A DNA stretch of 64,000 nt from Phoronis australis (Eukaryota > Phoronida > Phoronidae), in NCBI GenBank assembly GCA_002633005.1, contig NMRA01000223.1:442290-506289 (forward strand), in the 5' to 3' direction. Positions 12,001 to 22,900 of this stretch are shown here, one piece after another. Below the pieces are notes generated by a model that worked only from the letters and a program-made list of their open reading frames with translations, made no database searches and had not been told where the DNA came from. A program made the position numbers and the translations under genes. Positions within the stretch are counted from its first letter, which is position 1. Each line of letters starts with the position of its first letter.

Positions 12001-14121
12001 GTCGTGATGTGAGATACATTTTCTGACATCTCTTCCAATTTAGTCCCATGCATTCTAAATTGGGTTTATGTCTGGTGAACATGGAGGCCAGTCCATTTTG
12101 TTAATGTTTTACTGTCCAAGATGCTGGGTGACCATACGAGAGCGATGAGGCCTTGCATTATTGTCCATGTACACAGCATGTGGGCCCATGTTATTCACGA
12201 AAGGTATCTTGGTAACTGGATTAAGGATATTGTTGACATAACATCTGCCAGTCTCGTTTTTCTCCGTGACTGATACCAGCCCAAAGCATGACACTCCTGT
12301 CATGAAATGAACGTTGTGATTTCACGCAGCAAATTGTATTTCTTTTGCCACGTCTTCACCAGACCTGTACTCTGCCATCATTTTTTGCAAACAAAAATAC
12401 GATTAATATCTAAAGAGCACAGAATTCCACTGCTGTCTGGCCCAGTGCCAACACTGAGTGTCTGTATCTGTGCCTCTTGTGTTCATCAGACATTGTTGGC
12501 ACCTTTCCTGATTTGCGCGAAATGAAATCTGCACTATGCAGTCTGTTACGGATGGTCTGATCTGAAATTCGTTGACCTCCATCGACATGGAGTAGTGATT
12601 GGAGCTCTTTAGCCGTAACAAATCGTCTTTTGGCTGCAATGATACGAGTTGGTCAATCTGCAAATTGATCAGTAACTTTTGGTCTACCTGCTCTCACACG
12701 GTCCTTTACATCACATGGCTCACAATCGTAGCTTCCCTCTTAAAGTCTGTGCAACCTCATACAGCATTTTTCCAGCTTCCAACAAACCAACAGCCTTTCC
12801 ACATTGAACAAGATTAAATGAGCGAACCATTTTGTTGGTCAATAAAAAAGAGTGCGGGTGGCCTGATGCCTTTTGTGGTACATCAGGCGTGCATAGGCCA
12901 CAAGGCCGGGCCCACTACACTTAGCACCTGATTAATTGGGACTCATGGGGACCCCACATCATCGGTTTCCTCATGGGTAAAATCTTACAAACTGGCCCTC
13001 TTTGTTAATTAATACAAATTACACTAAACTATTTTCAAAACTGCCAACTTTGACACCTAGCCCCCTTGGTGGTCTCTTAATCCAGTCACCATTCGCAGCA
13101 GGTATCGGCCATGATGTTGGTGGAAACATGCTGAGAATGTTGATTAGACAATTTTCCACATTAATGTACAAACAATACACCCCAATAGACATTAGTTTTA
13201 ATAAGGAGCTTTACAGGGGTTCCAAATTTTATTTGAGAAACCTCGATTGCCAAAAACGCAATTCTTGGTGTTTGAAACTAACACTTTGGATTTCTAACAA
13301 TTTAGACAGTTTTCAACGTAAGCAGTCAAAACTTCCACTATTCTATCAGTAAATGATTGTTCTTCATTGTGATAGCCAATTTTTTAGCAGAATTATTTTG
13401 GATTATGGAAAATATTTGAAAAATTAAATGACTGTGCAATACTTTTTTGAGTAGCATATTTTAAAAAACTTAATTGTACACTCAGGGTAGAAAGCAGAAT
13501 TATTCAGGGAACAGTTTGATACAAATATTATTGAAAAAAATTCAGTAACGCCCATTTAGCAGCTGAAAGTTTGACCCCTACTTATAGTAGGGGCCTACTA
13601 AAAGTCACAGCAATTTTCTAGTGAGTGAAAAATGTGTTAAGTGTTCGCATGACTTCAATCTTTAAAAATATCCATTAATTATGCCCCCCCCCATTCGCTG
13701 TAATGGTCATCATTAGAAAGAAGAACGATTAAATATTTTGCTGGCGTACTTTTCATCACATGCTAATAGATCATACTAGCTTGTGAAGACCACGAAAAAT
13801 GTCAACATTTCGCTCTTGCTGAATTTAGGCCATATTGGTTTGCTCACCCCTAACTCTGGATAGCCAGCTAGCTAGCTGTATGAAGACTATCGTCAAAATA
13901 TATTTAGTTAATACAGCTTAGCACCAAGGCTAAACTCTGCCTCTGGCTCTGCCTCTGGTCTGGAGCAGTGCCAGTGGAGTGCCATGTCATGCGAGTGCAC
14001 GAAATGTTTGGTCACGTCAATGATCAAATTGAACAGCTGCTTTAAACACTATCAATCTAGAGTGAAGTATTTACATTTTGCTTTTATAGTCCCCATTCTC
14101 CAAAACAACTTGATCGCCCAT
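5943..14121 (-). CDS. DCTD: dCMP deaminase (DCTD family), 6-exon gene
   Basis: Deoxycytidylate deaminase hydrolyses dCMP to dUMP, the substrate of thymidylate synthase. It is a cytosolic zinc enzyme. The spliced CDS is 14121-14075, 11047-10945, 9749-9614, 7903-7770, 7076-6988, 6027-5943, all on the minus strand with phase-matched GT-AG junctions, about 197 aa (human DCTD is 178 aa). Visible signatures are [20 protein letters not shown] near residues 24-43, GIGYNGMP at about 64-71 with GCSDDVLPW after it, the zinc and catalytic HAEL at 98-101, and the zinc ligands PCNEC at 126-130. The tail [11 protein letters not shown] is typical of the family. One oddity is a three-residue insertion (ILY) at 119-121 just before the VALFPC strand. 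Exon 1 is the least certain. Introns hold a Tc1 relic and a THAP exon. Confidence 0.92.
6600..6950. repeat. Dispersed AT/purine-rich repeat, copy 1 of 2
   Basis: The stretch with AAAAGAGGAAACTGGAAATC-like text and GGAAAATTCTAAGCCCTGA at 6840-6945 recurs at 26825-26925. The wider unit seems to include the preceding CATGCAA-type block. It lies just 3' of DCTD exon 5, inside intron 5. Confidence 0.55.
6988..7076 (-). CDS. DCTD: DCTD exon 5
   Basis: Acceptor TTGCAG, donor CAG|GTAACC, phase 0 in and phase 2 out. Encodes [20 protein letters not shown] and MLDQAGIKY. It aligns with the human segment EVIFMSDKYHDSDEATAARL. Confidence 0.92.
7770..7903 (-). CDS. DCTD: DCTD exon 4 (zinc and catalytic motifs)
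   Basis: Acceptor TTTTCAG, donor AAG|GTATTG, phase 1 in and phase 0 out. Carries HAEL (zinc His plus proton-shuttle Glu) and PCNEC (two zinc Cys). It contains the extra residues in [16 protein letters not shown] tandem duplication of the LY-coding bases is the likely origin. Confidence 0.93.
8643..8945 (-). other. Unassigned cysteine-rich open frame in DCTD intron
   Basis: A 100-codon open frame with Cys spacing such as [17 protein letters not shown] recognise no family and see no convincing splice partner. It may be chance. Confidence 0.12.
9614..9749 (-). CDS. DCTD: DCTD exon 3
   Basis: Acceptor CCAACAG, donor GATG|GTATGT, phase 0 in and phase 1 out. Encodes [20 protein letters not shown] and continues through GCSDDVLPW to NYPD. 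This aligns without gaps to the human enzyme. Confidence 0.94.
10945..11047 (-). CDS. DCTD: DCTD exon 2
   Basis: Acceptor ACCTGCAG, donor CTCAG|GTATGA, phase 2 in and phase 0 out. Encodes [20 protein letters not shown] followed by [10 protein letters not shown], nearly identical to the human N-terminal helix region. Confidence 0.94.
11488..11642 (-). CDS. THAP domain N-terminal exon (partial)
   Basis: THAP domains are C2CH zinc-finger DNA-binding modules found in chromatin factors and in P-element-type transposases. From the ATG at 11642 the frame reads [16 protein letters not shown] and later VKFFTFPTS. That gives the Cys-x4-Cys pair (C7 and C12) and the FxFP box of a THAP N-terminal half. 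The C-x2-H half is absent, so the exon would have to splice onward. A weak donor (GAG|GTCACG) lies at 11487. It sits in DCTD intron 1 in the same orientation, 31 bp from a perfect 22-bp palindrome. It may be a transposon remnant or a nested gene. Confidence 0.5.
11673..11718. repeat. 22-bp perfect inverted repeat, 2-nt loop
   Basis: Arms 11673-11694 and 11697-11718 are exact reverse complements (AACTTGTAAAGAATCAGACA and two more bases on the left). It lies just upstream of the THAP start codon, so transcription from that side would give a stable hairpin. Confidence 0.95.
11872..12830 (-). pseudogene. Tc1/mariner transposase relic
   Basis: Read on the minus strand from an ATG at 12830, this ~960 bp stretch carries the succession expected of a Tc1-like DDE transposase. 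It has an N-terminal HTH region ([15 protein letters not shown]), a central segment, the second catalytic-Asp motif [12 protein letters not shown], and the [11 protein letters not shown] segment ahead of the final acidic residue. Internal stops and frameshifts break it into several frames, so it is dead. The terminal repeats were not identified. It lies in DCTD intron 1. Confidence 0.85.
12850..14074. other. DCTD intron 1, remainder; nothing identified
   Basis: AT-rich DNA with a short C run at 13684-13691. No exon with family resemblance was found. Confidence 0.4.
14075..14121 (-). CDS. DCTD: DCTD exon 1 (start codon), probable
   Basis: ATG at 14121 opens [15 protein letters not shown] and ends in phase 2 at a GTAAAT donor. 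Joined to exon 2 this gives Ile and keeps the frame. The exon lies at the edge of a CpG-richer, ATGGCGG-containing stretch, which suits a promoter. The first residues of DCTD are not conserved, so this rests on phase and context only. Confidence 0.6.
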
Positions 14122-14300
14122 CGTCGCGAAATAAAACACAACTCAAAATCTTCTTTTCCAAACTATCAAATGGCGGATGTCGATGTTTGTCGCGGGAATC
14201 CCCTCGCGCGTAATTACGTCATTAACTCCAAGCACGACACCTACCGTCGAATAAGACATAAAGAGATTTTCCGATTCGGCACGACTCACCTATGTTGTAG
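14122..14300. promoter_or_regulatory. Candidate DCTD promoter, CpG-richer stretch
   Basis: Locally raised CpG content (CATCGTCGCG, TCGCGGG, CTCGCGCG) and an AAATGGCGG box resembling a YY1-type element, directly upstream of the inferred DCTD start codon. No TATA box is evident. Confidence 0.4.
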
Positions 14301-16900
14301 AGAAATTGTAGTAAAACTGACCTGTTAGCGATGAGGGAGTCAGAAAATGGCAATAAAGCATATGGAAATTTTCAGATATACATCTATACCGTAACAGGGA
14401 ATTGTTAGTTGTCGTCTTGTTTTTTTCTAGAGTCAAGGTCCGTGATCACCCACCAAACCCGGCGTTCACACCTTCGGAATAATACGCTTCCAAGGAAGTC
14501 AAGCATGTCTAAAGATATGCGGGAATTTTCACCGCTCGTCCTTCTGGGCGGCTTGTACTAGGATGAAAGACAAAGAGAGTGCGGCGCCGGAATCAGGTGC
14601 AGTTATGATGACCGCATTGCCCGATGCGAGCAAGAACCACTGAATTAAATGCAATTATCCGACCATAAACTGTATTAAACATCTCTGACTGTACATAATG
14701 GCTTATTTTCAAAATGCATTTAACTTTCGTTACAAACGAACACCACGGCGGTATTCAGCTGGAAAAAAACAACCAAGTACGGTTTTGAATTTTTAAAAAC
14801 CAATGAACTAATAATCTAAAAACTACAACCATTGGGTACGATTGAAGATAAACTACCGCGCGTATTGATACTCTGATCAGAGTTAACAATATCACATGGA
14901 TTCATTTTTTAATATTCTTTCAATCTCGTTTAACTAGATTTTTGACCAGGAAACAGTTGTTGTGCCCACTCATTTTTATTACTGACAAAGAGCTAGAATA
15001 GTTGTATAGTCAGTGCCACCGAAATTGTCCAGAGATTCCAAATCTTCAGTTTGGTTGTCTCCATATTTGCACTTTTGTATATATTTTGTGATTTGAGTTC
15101 TAATAAAGATTAAACTTTAATGACACGTGAAATGTTTAGTGTACCAGTAATGTGGTAAGTTTAGGGATGGGCCCACAATGAACTTATTAACTAATTAAGT
15201 TTAGATGGCGATCAAAATCTACCACTGTTTTAGTGCTTCAACTTCAAAACTTAGATAAAAAGTTATCAACCAGTTCCAGGTAAGAAAAAAAAAACAAGTG
15301 GTCAGAAGCATTAAAAATTAAATAAAGAACATCAATTTGAAACTTATCGTTCCTTTGAGAAGTGGCCCTTTGTGAAGATAAACACAAGTTAACCTTTTTA
15401 GTCATTTTGTAATATTTATAATGTACCAAGTTAAATCTACTCTCCAGAGTTGCAGGCTACAACTCTGCAAATGTCAGAGAAAACCGAAATGGGGGTACTA
15501 AAAACAACTATTGTTGAGAAAGTAATGCCAGCAATTACCTTTCCACTTCATTAGTTCAGATCTACATCAATACAAAGGGCCTGCTGTATAGGCATCGTAA
15601 AAGTTGTCTGGGGCTTAGGGAATCAGAGCGGTCACCAGTGTAAGCGGGCGCGAAATTCTCCACCGGCTATCGTGAACCTCGAAGATCATGGTCACACAGA
15701 CGCAATGATGCACTTTCAGGAAACATTTAACAATGCAACTATCCCTCATGTTCAGATGTAAGATGTTTCGTTATTTATCTAGTGTTTTTCTTAGTTTTTG
15801 TCAATCATCCTCAAAACGGCTAGAAATTTCACTGAGCAGTACTGAAGTGTCCAAGGCGGCGGCCCGGGTCTTTGTGTTTTGTTTCAGGAGGGACTCATAC
15901 GCCTGTGGATTGTGCAAAATCAATTTACAAGATGTACCGCATATTTTTGCTTGGCCCGGCATCGAGTGCAGTACTATACATGAGCGAAGGAGTATGAATT
16001 GAGTTGGCCTTATAGCCTCCATCAGTCCCGGACTGAATTCATGGAGGCTATAAGCCGACTCATTTCAGGTGTCTGACGACAGGCCAGCCGACATTTGAAT
16101 ATCATGATACATGGAGTTATTACGGCCGTGGAATTCACGGTAAGTGGGTTTAAATCTATTTCTTGATGTCAACATTCAGCGCCGCTGAGAATAAAACTAT
16201 ACGTGCAGGGGTGCCGAAATCACCATCTATCATGACACGACCACAACTAATTGTCACTGAGCTAGTATGAAAACATATTGTGAACAATATCACTAGCCTG
16301 CTAGCTTTTGGAAACACTATACTAGACTATACTAGCTTTAACCAACCGGGGCTTCAAAATACACTGTTTAATTCAATAAAAGCACTTACAATATTTCCCA
16401 AGTTTCTGTACCGCCACCGCTGATCAGCCAGCTAATGTTTGATCAATTTAAAAAGTAAACGTAATATAATCAACGTCAAGCCGTAGCTCAATAAAGGGAT
16501 TATCGATCGAACTTTTTACGTTCTATATATAAGTATTCAAAGTGTACTTTGTGACGATGCAGTCACATCCGATTTGACGCCTTGTTGTCAGTGTGCCGTC
16601 TATATCGATTAAATAACGTTTTAGTTGATTACAATATTTTAAATAACTGCGAAGTCGGTCGACGTGATTGTTAATTGGTTATGCCCATTGAGAAGTCCTG
16701 TTGGTAAGCCTACTAGAGGCCTGCCGAGGTTCGTCGCTTTCGTAAAACAGAAGGTAAGCATACATGTACATTTAAGTGGACATTTTCTGATTCGATAACG
16801 TGTCTCGTTTTGTTTCTTACTCGTTTTAAAGCCTATAATTGCAAACACGACTTTTCAAAGTTTCTTGGCTTTTTTAATTCAATATTTGCAGGCGCCACGT
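14301..16900. other. Intergenic region between divergent DCTD and TMEM255
   Basis: No exon recognised. It holds an imperfect hairpin at 16001-16061 and, near its right end, a possible 5'UTR splice acceptor (ATATTTGCAG, ending at 16891) before the TMEM255 start codon. Confidence 0.45.
16001..16061. repeat. Imperfect hairpin, ~21-bp arms
   Basis: The left arm GAGTTGGCCTTATAGCCTCC and two more bases pair with a right arm at 16041-16061. There is one mismatch and one unpaired base, with an 18-nt loop. Confidence 0.8.
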
Positions 16901-16916
16901 CTCCGACATGTGAACA

Positions 16917-16971
16917 ATGAGTGTTAATCAGTGGATTACGGATCCATTTGCTCACGATGCTCTGAGACAAG
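16917..16971 (+). CDS. TMEM255-like exon 1 (start codon)
   Basis: Encodes MSVNQWITDPFAHDALRQ and ends in phase 1 at donor CAAG|GTGGGT. The ATG is the first that joins in frame to exon 2. Confidence 0.75.
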
Positions 16972-19900
16972 GTGGGTTAACTTCGTAGACCAAGGCATTT
17001 ACTGAAACAGATCATTATACATATATGATCCATTTGCTATTCCGCTTACTAGATAGGAAAGCTATGTACATTGCCTTATTGTCGTTCTATCAAGGCTGTA
17101 TAATAATACGTGAATTCAATCGGGATTCGTTTTCACGGTGAGGTCATCAGAAACTAGTCGCGAAAACGCCAATTCACCTAGAATTTCAAAGTGTGGTAAA
17201 CCTCAATAATCATGAGGTAATTTTCCAAAAATCAAAGTCTGCGTAAAAAGCCTATCAGAGATTTCCAAAATGCAAAACTGTTGACAAGTGACCATAAAAT
17301 GTTGCTTACATTCTCCACGTATACCCTATATGCAAGACGCTCACGAATGGACCCGCCTTATCGAACCGGTGTTCTGTTTCCTGTTAGGTGAGTGGGAGTA
17401 CTTCGGAAATTCCTAATTGTATTTAGAGATTTTTCAAAAGCAGATTGCATGGTTATTTCATAAAATGCACTTTAGAAAATTTATGTAAACGTGTTTCAGG
17501 GTTGGAAAAACATGTTAGTGTTTACGGTTCAGGAACTGTGTTAAACTTCAAATAACGCGAGTCATGACCTTTCACTTCTCGGACAAAATATTAACATATA
17601 TTAGTGATCATTCGGAATATTGGTAATTGTTGTTTCAGCATCGGACTATTATCAAAGACGAGCCAAACTTTTCCTAGTGGTCCAGCTTCTCGTCTCCTTT
17701 GTTGGTTTCGCCATCGGCATAAAGGCGCATGTCTTCGTAGAGAATTTGAAATCAGGGGCATTTTGGTCTCACACAGTGGTAAGTTGTTTTCCATTTGAAA
17801 TAATAAAGTGTCGCGCGTTTTTACGAAAAGAAATGGGAGCTCTTAATTTGATATAACGAAAGTAACTTTAAGTTGGAATTGGTGAAAATATTTTATAGAA
17901 CAACCCGACTTGATTGTTTTCACGGACTAGCCAGAAACTATGCGGAACCGTAAGCAAGCGAGAGATAAAATTACTCTTTGAGTATACAAATCTAACAAAA
18001 TCGACAAAAGGCTTTGAAATATTATACTGTTGCTATTTATTTCCTATATAACACGGGTGATGTTTTGACATTCGCTGGCCATTATCGGACTTATAAACAA
18101 AAACAAAACCAGGGGCTCCGTCTAAGTTTATTTTGGCGATGTCGATATAATACTAGACATTGGTATACAAGAAATACAGTGATGAAACTATTGTTTCGTT
18201 GAGTCACATTTTACCCACTCATACCTAAATTACAGACGAATTGTAAAATTACACCCCGTCGTTATGAATCAGAACAATTGGATTGTGTTCCGAAGACAAC
18301 GTTTCTTTCGACGATATCGAGATCACAAAAGTCTTTGCGAGATATCGCCATGCATTACAAACGAAGCACATGATGACGCCAACTTTGTTCGCGAGTGTCT
18401 TTGGTTTTCAGAACGTAGTCCCGGTAGCCATTTTTGTCTCCCTACAAGTCATTTCCCCCATAGTGACATGTTATTCTGTTAAAAATACAATAAACTCCGA
18501 CCTCGAACAAGCTTAGAAGTAATTTAAAGAAAATCACGCATAGCATACAGCAACACTAGCTATTTTACATACAAATATTATTTTGTCTCCTGGTGAAAAT
18601 AATACCCGGATGTTATAATGAGTGTCTGTACTCATTTAAGTATCCATTTTAGCGTAATGGAGATTTTATAGCCATAACTAATTGTTATTTTGATGCTGCT
18701 TTGACTCAGCAAGAAAGACAACTTTTGATGTGGACTTAATTAAAAAGTATCGTTGATCACAGAGCAACGTTTCCAATAAATCTATCTATTTCGGTTCTAA
18801 AAATTTGACCCCTTAAAACAAAATGTAATTCCTACAAATACACATTCGTCATGGGGCGTTAGTGTTCCTCACTGGCGTTTCGGGCCTGACCAGAACCAGC
18901 TAATGAAGCTAATAATCACATCTTTCCATTTCAGCCACCACTAGCTGTGGCATGTCTGCTTGTCGGAGTTCACAACAAACGCAGCAAATACTGGATAATT
19001 GCTGGACTATTGTTTGAATGTGCATCAATGGTGCTATGTATAACCGGATGTGTACTAGATGCGATGATGGCATCGAATGTTGCAGTGAGTGTCTAAACAC
19101 GTGTAAATGTTTATTTTAGCGGACTGAAAATTTTACAACAAATTAATAGCCATATAACGCTAATTTCTGTCTTTCTTGTTTGTTACGGTGTGAGACTTGT
19201 TTCCATTCGTTTCGTATAACATTGTCTTATATGTTCGTACGACAATTCCTAAAAAGCGCATTTTCGTGCACAAGTTTTTGGTTATTTTATAAAAGATATA
19301 TTTTACTCTCCTTTTCTAACCCTATCTTGCTCACTCAGACCCCAGCCACGAAACGACGGTGGTATGCTCGCCCAAGACCTATCCCCAGCACCCGGCCCCA
19401 ACCTGCTTATTAATCAATCTAACCACAGTCGCTTATTTGAGGAAAGAACCTTTCATTTCCGTAAAATAGACTCTGTGTTCCGGTCGCTCTCTTATAATTA
19501 CAGCACACCAAGGGTACGGAAAATGTCGAAGTGACGCTTCCGCGAAGACCGGTACCGACCATTAAAATACCTGGGATTTCCGTTATGACGACTGAAAGCA
19601 GATGTAATTTAAAACCACGCAAAAATCGTTAATCCAATTACCTATGAGTATGGAATGATTTTTGTACTTAGCACCAAAATGTTTCATTATTGGCAAATCG
19701 ATTAAATTGATGACAGTTACACGATTTCTTATACGGCGCAGTCGTTTGACATTCTTTTGGGAAACAATCCATCGATACATGTATAACACACATAATGGAG
19801 GCAGATACTGTATTTGTTCTAGGGCGCCGGGAGGGCACAAAAATTGGATGCAGGTCAACTTTGCTTGGAATATAGTAAAGGGAAAACCTCTGAATTTCAA

Positions 19901-22900
19901 CGACATCTCACCAAATGCATTTATTGTGCAATGTTAACGGATTCTCGTTTAAAACACAGTCGCTGTCGGGTTTCTTCATCCAAAAATCGAACTTTTAATT
20001 CAGACCATTTGTCGTTTTCTGGTTTCAACTTGCTACCGTGTTTGGAAGGAGGTGATCTTTCGGGTTTTTATTATAGACCATGATACTAGTCAACTGCTGA
20101 GTTGCCTTGTCACAGGTGATCATTTCAGACCATCAACAGTGACAGTTCCTGTCAATCCCCGAAACCGTTTCTCAGAGTTTGGAAAATGCTGAGCATAGAT
20201 TTATAACGACAATTGGTTTACATTCAACAGTTTTTTTGATGACACGCACACAGACTTGTCCACTATCTTAAACCATTGGCGTATTAGTGACGGCGCTAGC
20301 TAGGAGAAGTCGATGTTTCATGGCATTTCGCCAGCAGGTTGCAGGTGCCCTGGTTAAGTTGTAATACACCAAGGATAACTGTTTTATTATTCAGAAAACA
20401 AACTTTGGAGAATGTGGGTTCAACAGAGACAAGAAACATAACAAATGCGGATATATTCTTGGAACGCATGGCCTAAAGGAATGTCTCATGCCCAATGGTG
20501 CCTCAGAATGTTTTTGTTGTGACGTCTATCGGCAAAACGAATGTCGGAAGTGGGGTTACAGGTAGGAGACCAAGCAGGTATATGAAAAACATTCATGACA
20601 TCTCAATTCCTAATCAAACAATACACCGGCTTGATACTGATTAGAGTAACATTTTCATAGCCTAAGGGAGGAAAACGCAAAAATGCCATTATAGACCATG
20701 CTGTGGTATCTAAAACATCAACCATCNTTATAACGACAATTGGTTTACATTCAACAGTTTTTTTGATGACACGCACACAGACTTGTCCACTATCTTAAAC
20801 CATTGGCGTATTAGTGACGGCGCTAGCTAGGAGAAGTCGATGTTTCATGGCATTTCGCCAGCAGGTTGCAGGTGCCCTGGTTAAGTTGTAATACACCAAG
20901 GATAACTGTTTTATTATTCAGAAAACAAACTTTGGAGAATGTGGGTTCAACAGAGACAAGAAACATAACAAATGCGGATATATTCTTGGAACGCATGGCC
21001 TAAAGGAATGTCTCATGCCCAATGGTGCCTCAGAATGTTTTTGTTGTGACGTCTATCGGCAAAACGAATGTCGGAAGTGGGGTTACAGGTAGGGGACCAA
21101 GCAGGTACATGGAACACATGCATGACATTTCAATTCCTAATCAAACAATACACTCGCTCAAATCGGCTTGATACTGATTAGAGTAACATTTTCATAGCCT
21201 AAGGAAGGAAAACGCAAAAATGCCATTATAGACCATGCTGTGGTATCTAAAACATCAACCATCATCCATTGTATTCATTTGGTCTTTGAAAGCAACGACG
21301 TTTGTTTGAATTGAAATAAGTTACAACGGCTTGAAATTCCCTTGACGGCTATAGACTGCCTTGGCCGTGGGACTAATACTAACCCGCCGTGACAGGTGAC
21401 GTGAATGTGCGAGATCTGAAGGAATGACAACCTGTCCGTTCTTCTCAACTTCAAGGAATTAATTCTAACTTGACAAAGGAATGACACGGGAATGAATTGT
21501 TTCAAATACTAGAAAGCGCGGAGTAATTGTTTGCGCGTTTGTTCCAGACATGGCACAAACAAAATTTCCTCTTCTTTTAGAAAATAAGTGACAATGAGCA
21601 GAAGTACACTCGTACATTGTTTTCGAAAATTTACTTTATAAATATTTCAAATACGTTCAAAATATGTGAATTTTATGGTAGCGTTTGCAACCACAAAATG
21701 AAATTAGTAATTCCTAATTATTTCAATATAACGACATTGAAACGCATTATAAAACAGAACATTTTTCCAGGCTATAATTATAGTTATTCTGTTTGCAGTT
21801 TACACTCGCAGCCAGACCGATATGGGGGCGTGACCTCGTGCGATGACGTGTCAGGTCTCTATAAGGACCTCCTGTGGAGTTCCATGTCGTTTTGTATTAT
21901 CAACTTCGTGACGTCAGTCATTATTTTGGCTACCATAGGACAATTTGTAAATACGCGAAAGGTACGTGGGACGTTTTATAAATTCATTGAATCAGGGCGT
22001 TTACCATTGGATTGCGAAGATATTGCAATCAGGCAAATTTTGAGTTATACGAATTGTGAAATGCGATAAGTGAAACCCAGTACCCACTAGCGAGAGGCAA
22101 ACTATAGAACTTTAATCGTTTTAGTCTTTTTGGGCAGTTTTGCAACCACACTACATTCAGCTAGTCTCACCATTTCAAGTGAATTCCGGAAAGATCTCCG
22201 GGAGCGATACATTCTTAGACTAATGTCGGCGAGAAAAGTAATTTTCTGAAATCAGTCTTATCTCGGATGGAACACCTGCTGACGCAGCCCAAAGCTACTG
22301 GCAAGACAAAGCTTCTCGATAAGTGACGATTTTAACTGGTAAATTCACCGGTCTTATTGATTTCAGCGATTGTCTGACGGACAACGGCGGGAATTGGCGA
22401 TTTGTAGAAAAATCACAAAACACTACGAATTTTTGTGTGTTTTTTAGCTTTGGTAGAAGCTGACTTCAAGAAATCTATACCATCGAACATGAATCCTCAG
22501 AAATTCGTTTTCTGTTGAAAAGCCGACAATGTCCTTTTAAAAAGGCACACTACCACTAAGTTTGGAGAAATTAAAACATTGGTCAGGAATGTGAAAGTCA
22601 AGCACTTTTTAAAATATAATTGACGTTCAAAATAAACTGACTAAATTGTCCTAGCCTCGAAAGCGAATTTACATTTTCACTTCTTGAAAATCATTGACTC
22701 GTAAGATAAAAGTTGGTTCTAATCTGAACTCGTCAGCCTTGTTCTATTTTTATTGAAAAATATCTATCAGTCTTGAAGTCAATATGGTGCACGAAACATT
22801 CGCGGGCGCAGGTCCAGGATCATCACTTGAGGGTATATGGCCTGGACCATGAATTATCGTTAGACCTAGTTTCCTCAAGCGCAGTGACCCAGCAGGGAGG

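Noticed and set aside
12850-12960. Possible SINE after the Tc1 relic
   Set aside because: No clear box A/B pair or tail was found.
13984-14328. 114-codon plus-strand frame near the DCTD promoter
   Set aside because: No family resemblance, and it overlaps the inferred DCTD exon 1 and CpG-rich stretch on the other strand.
20922-21088. Mutually exclusive alternative exon 4
   Set aside because: The exons appear identical and the break is at an N, so false duplication is simpler.
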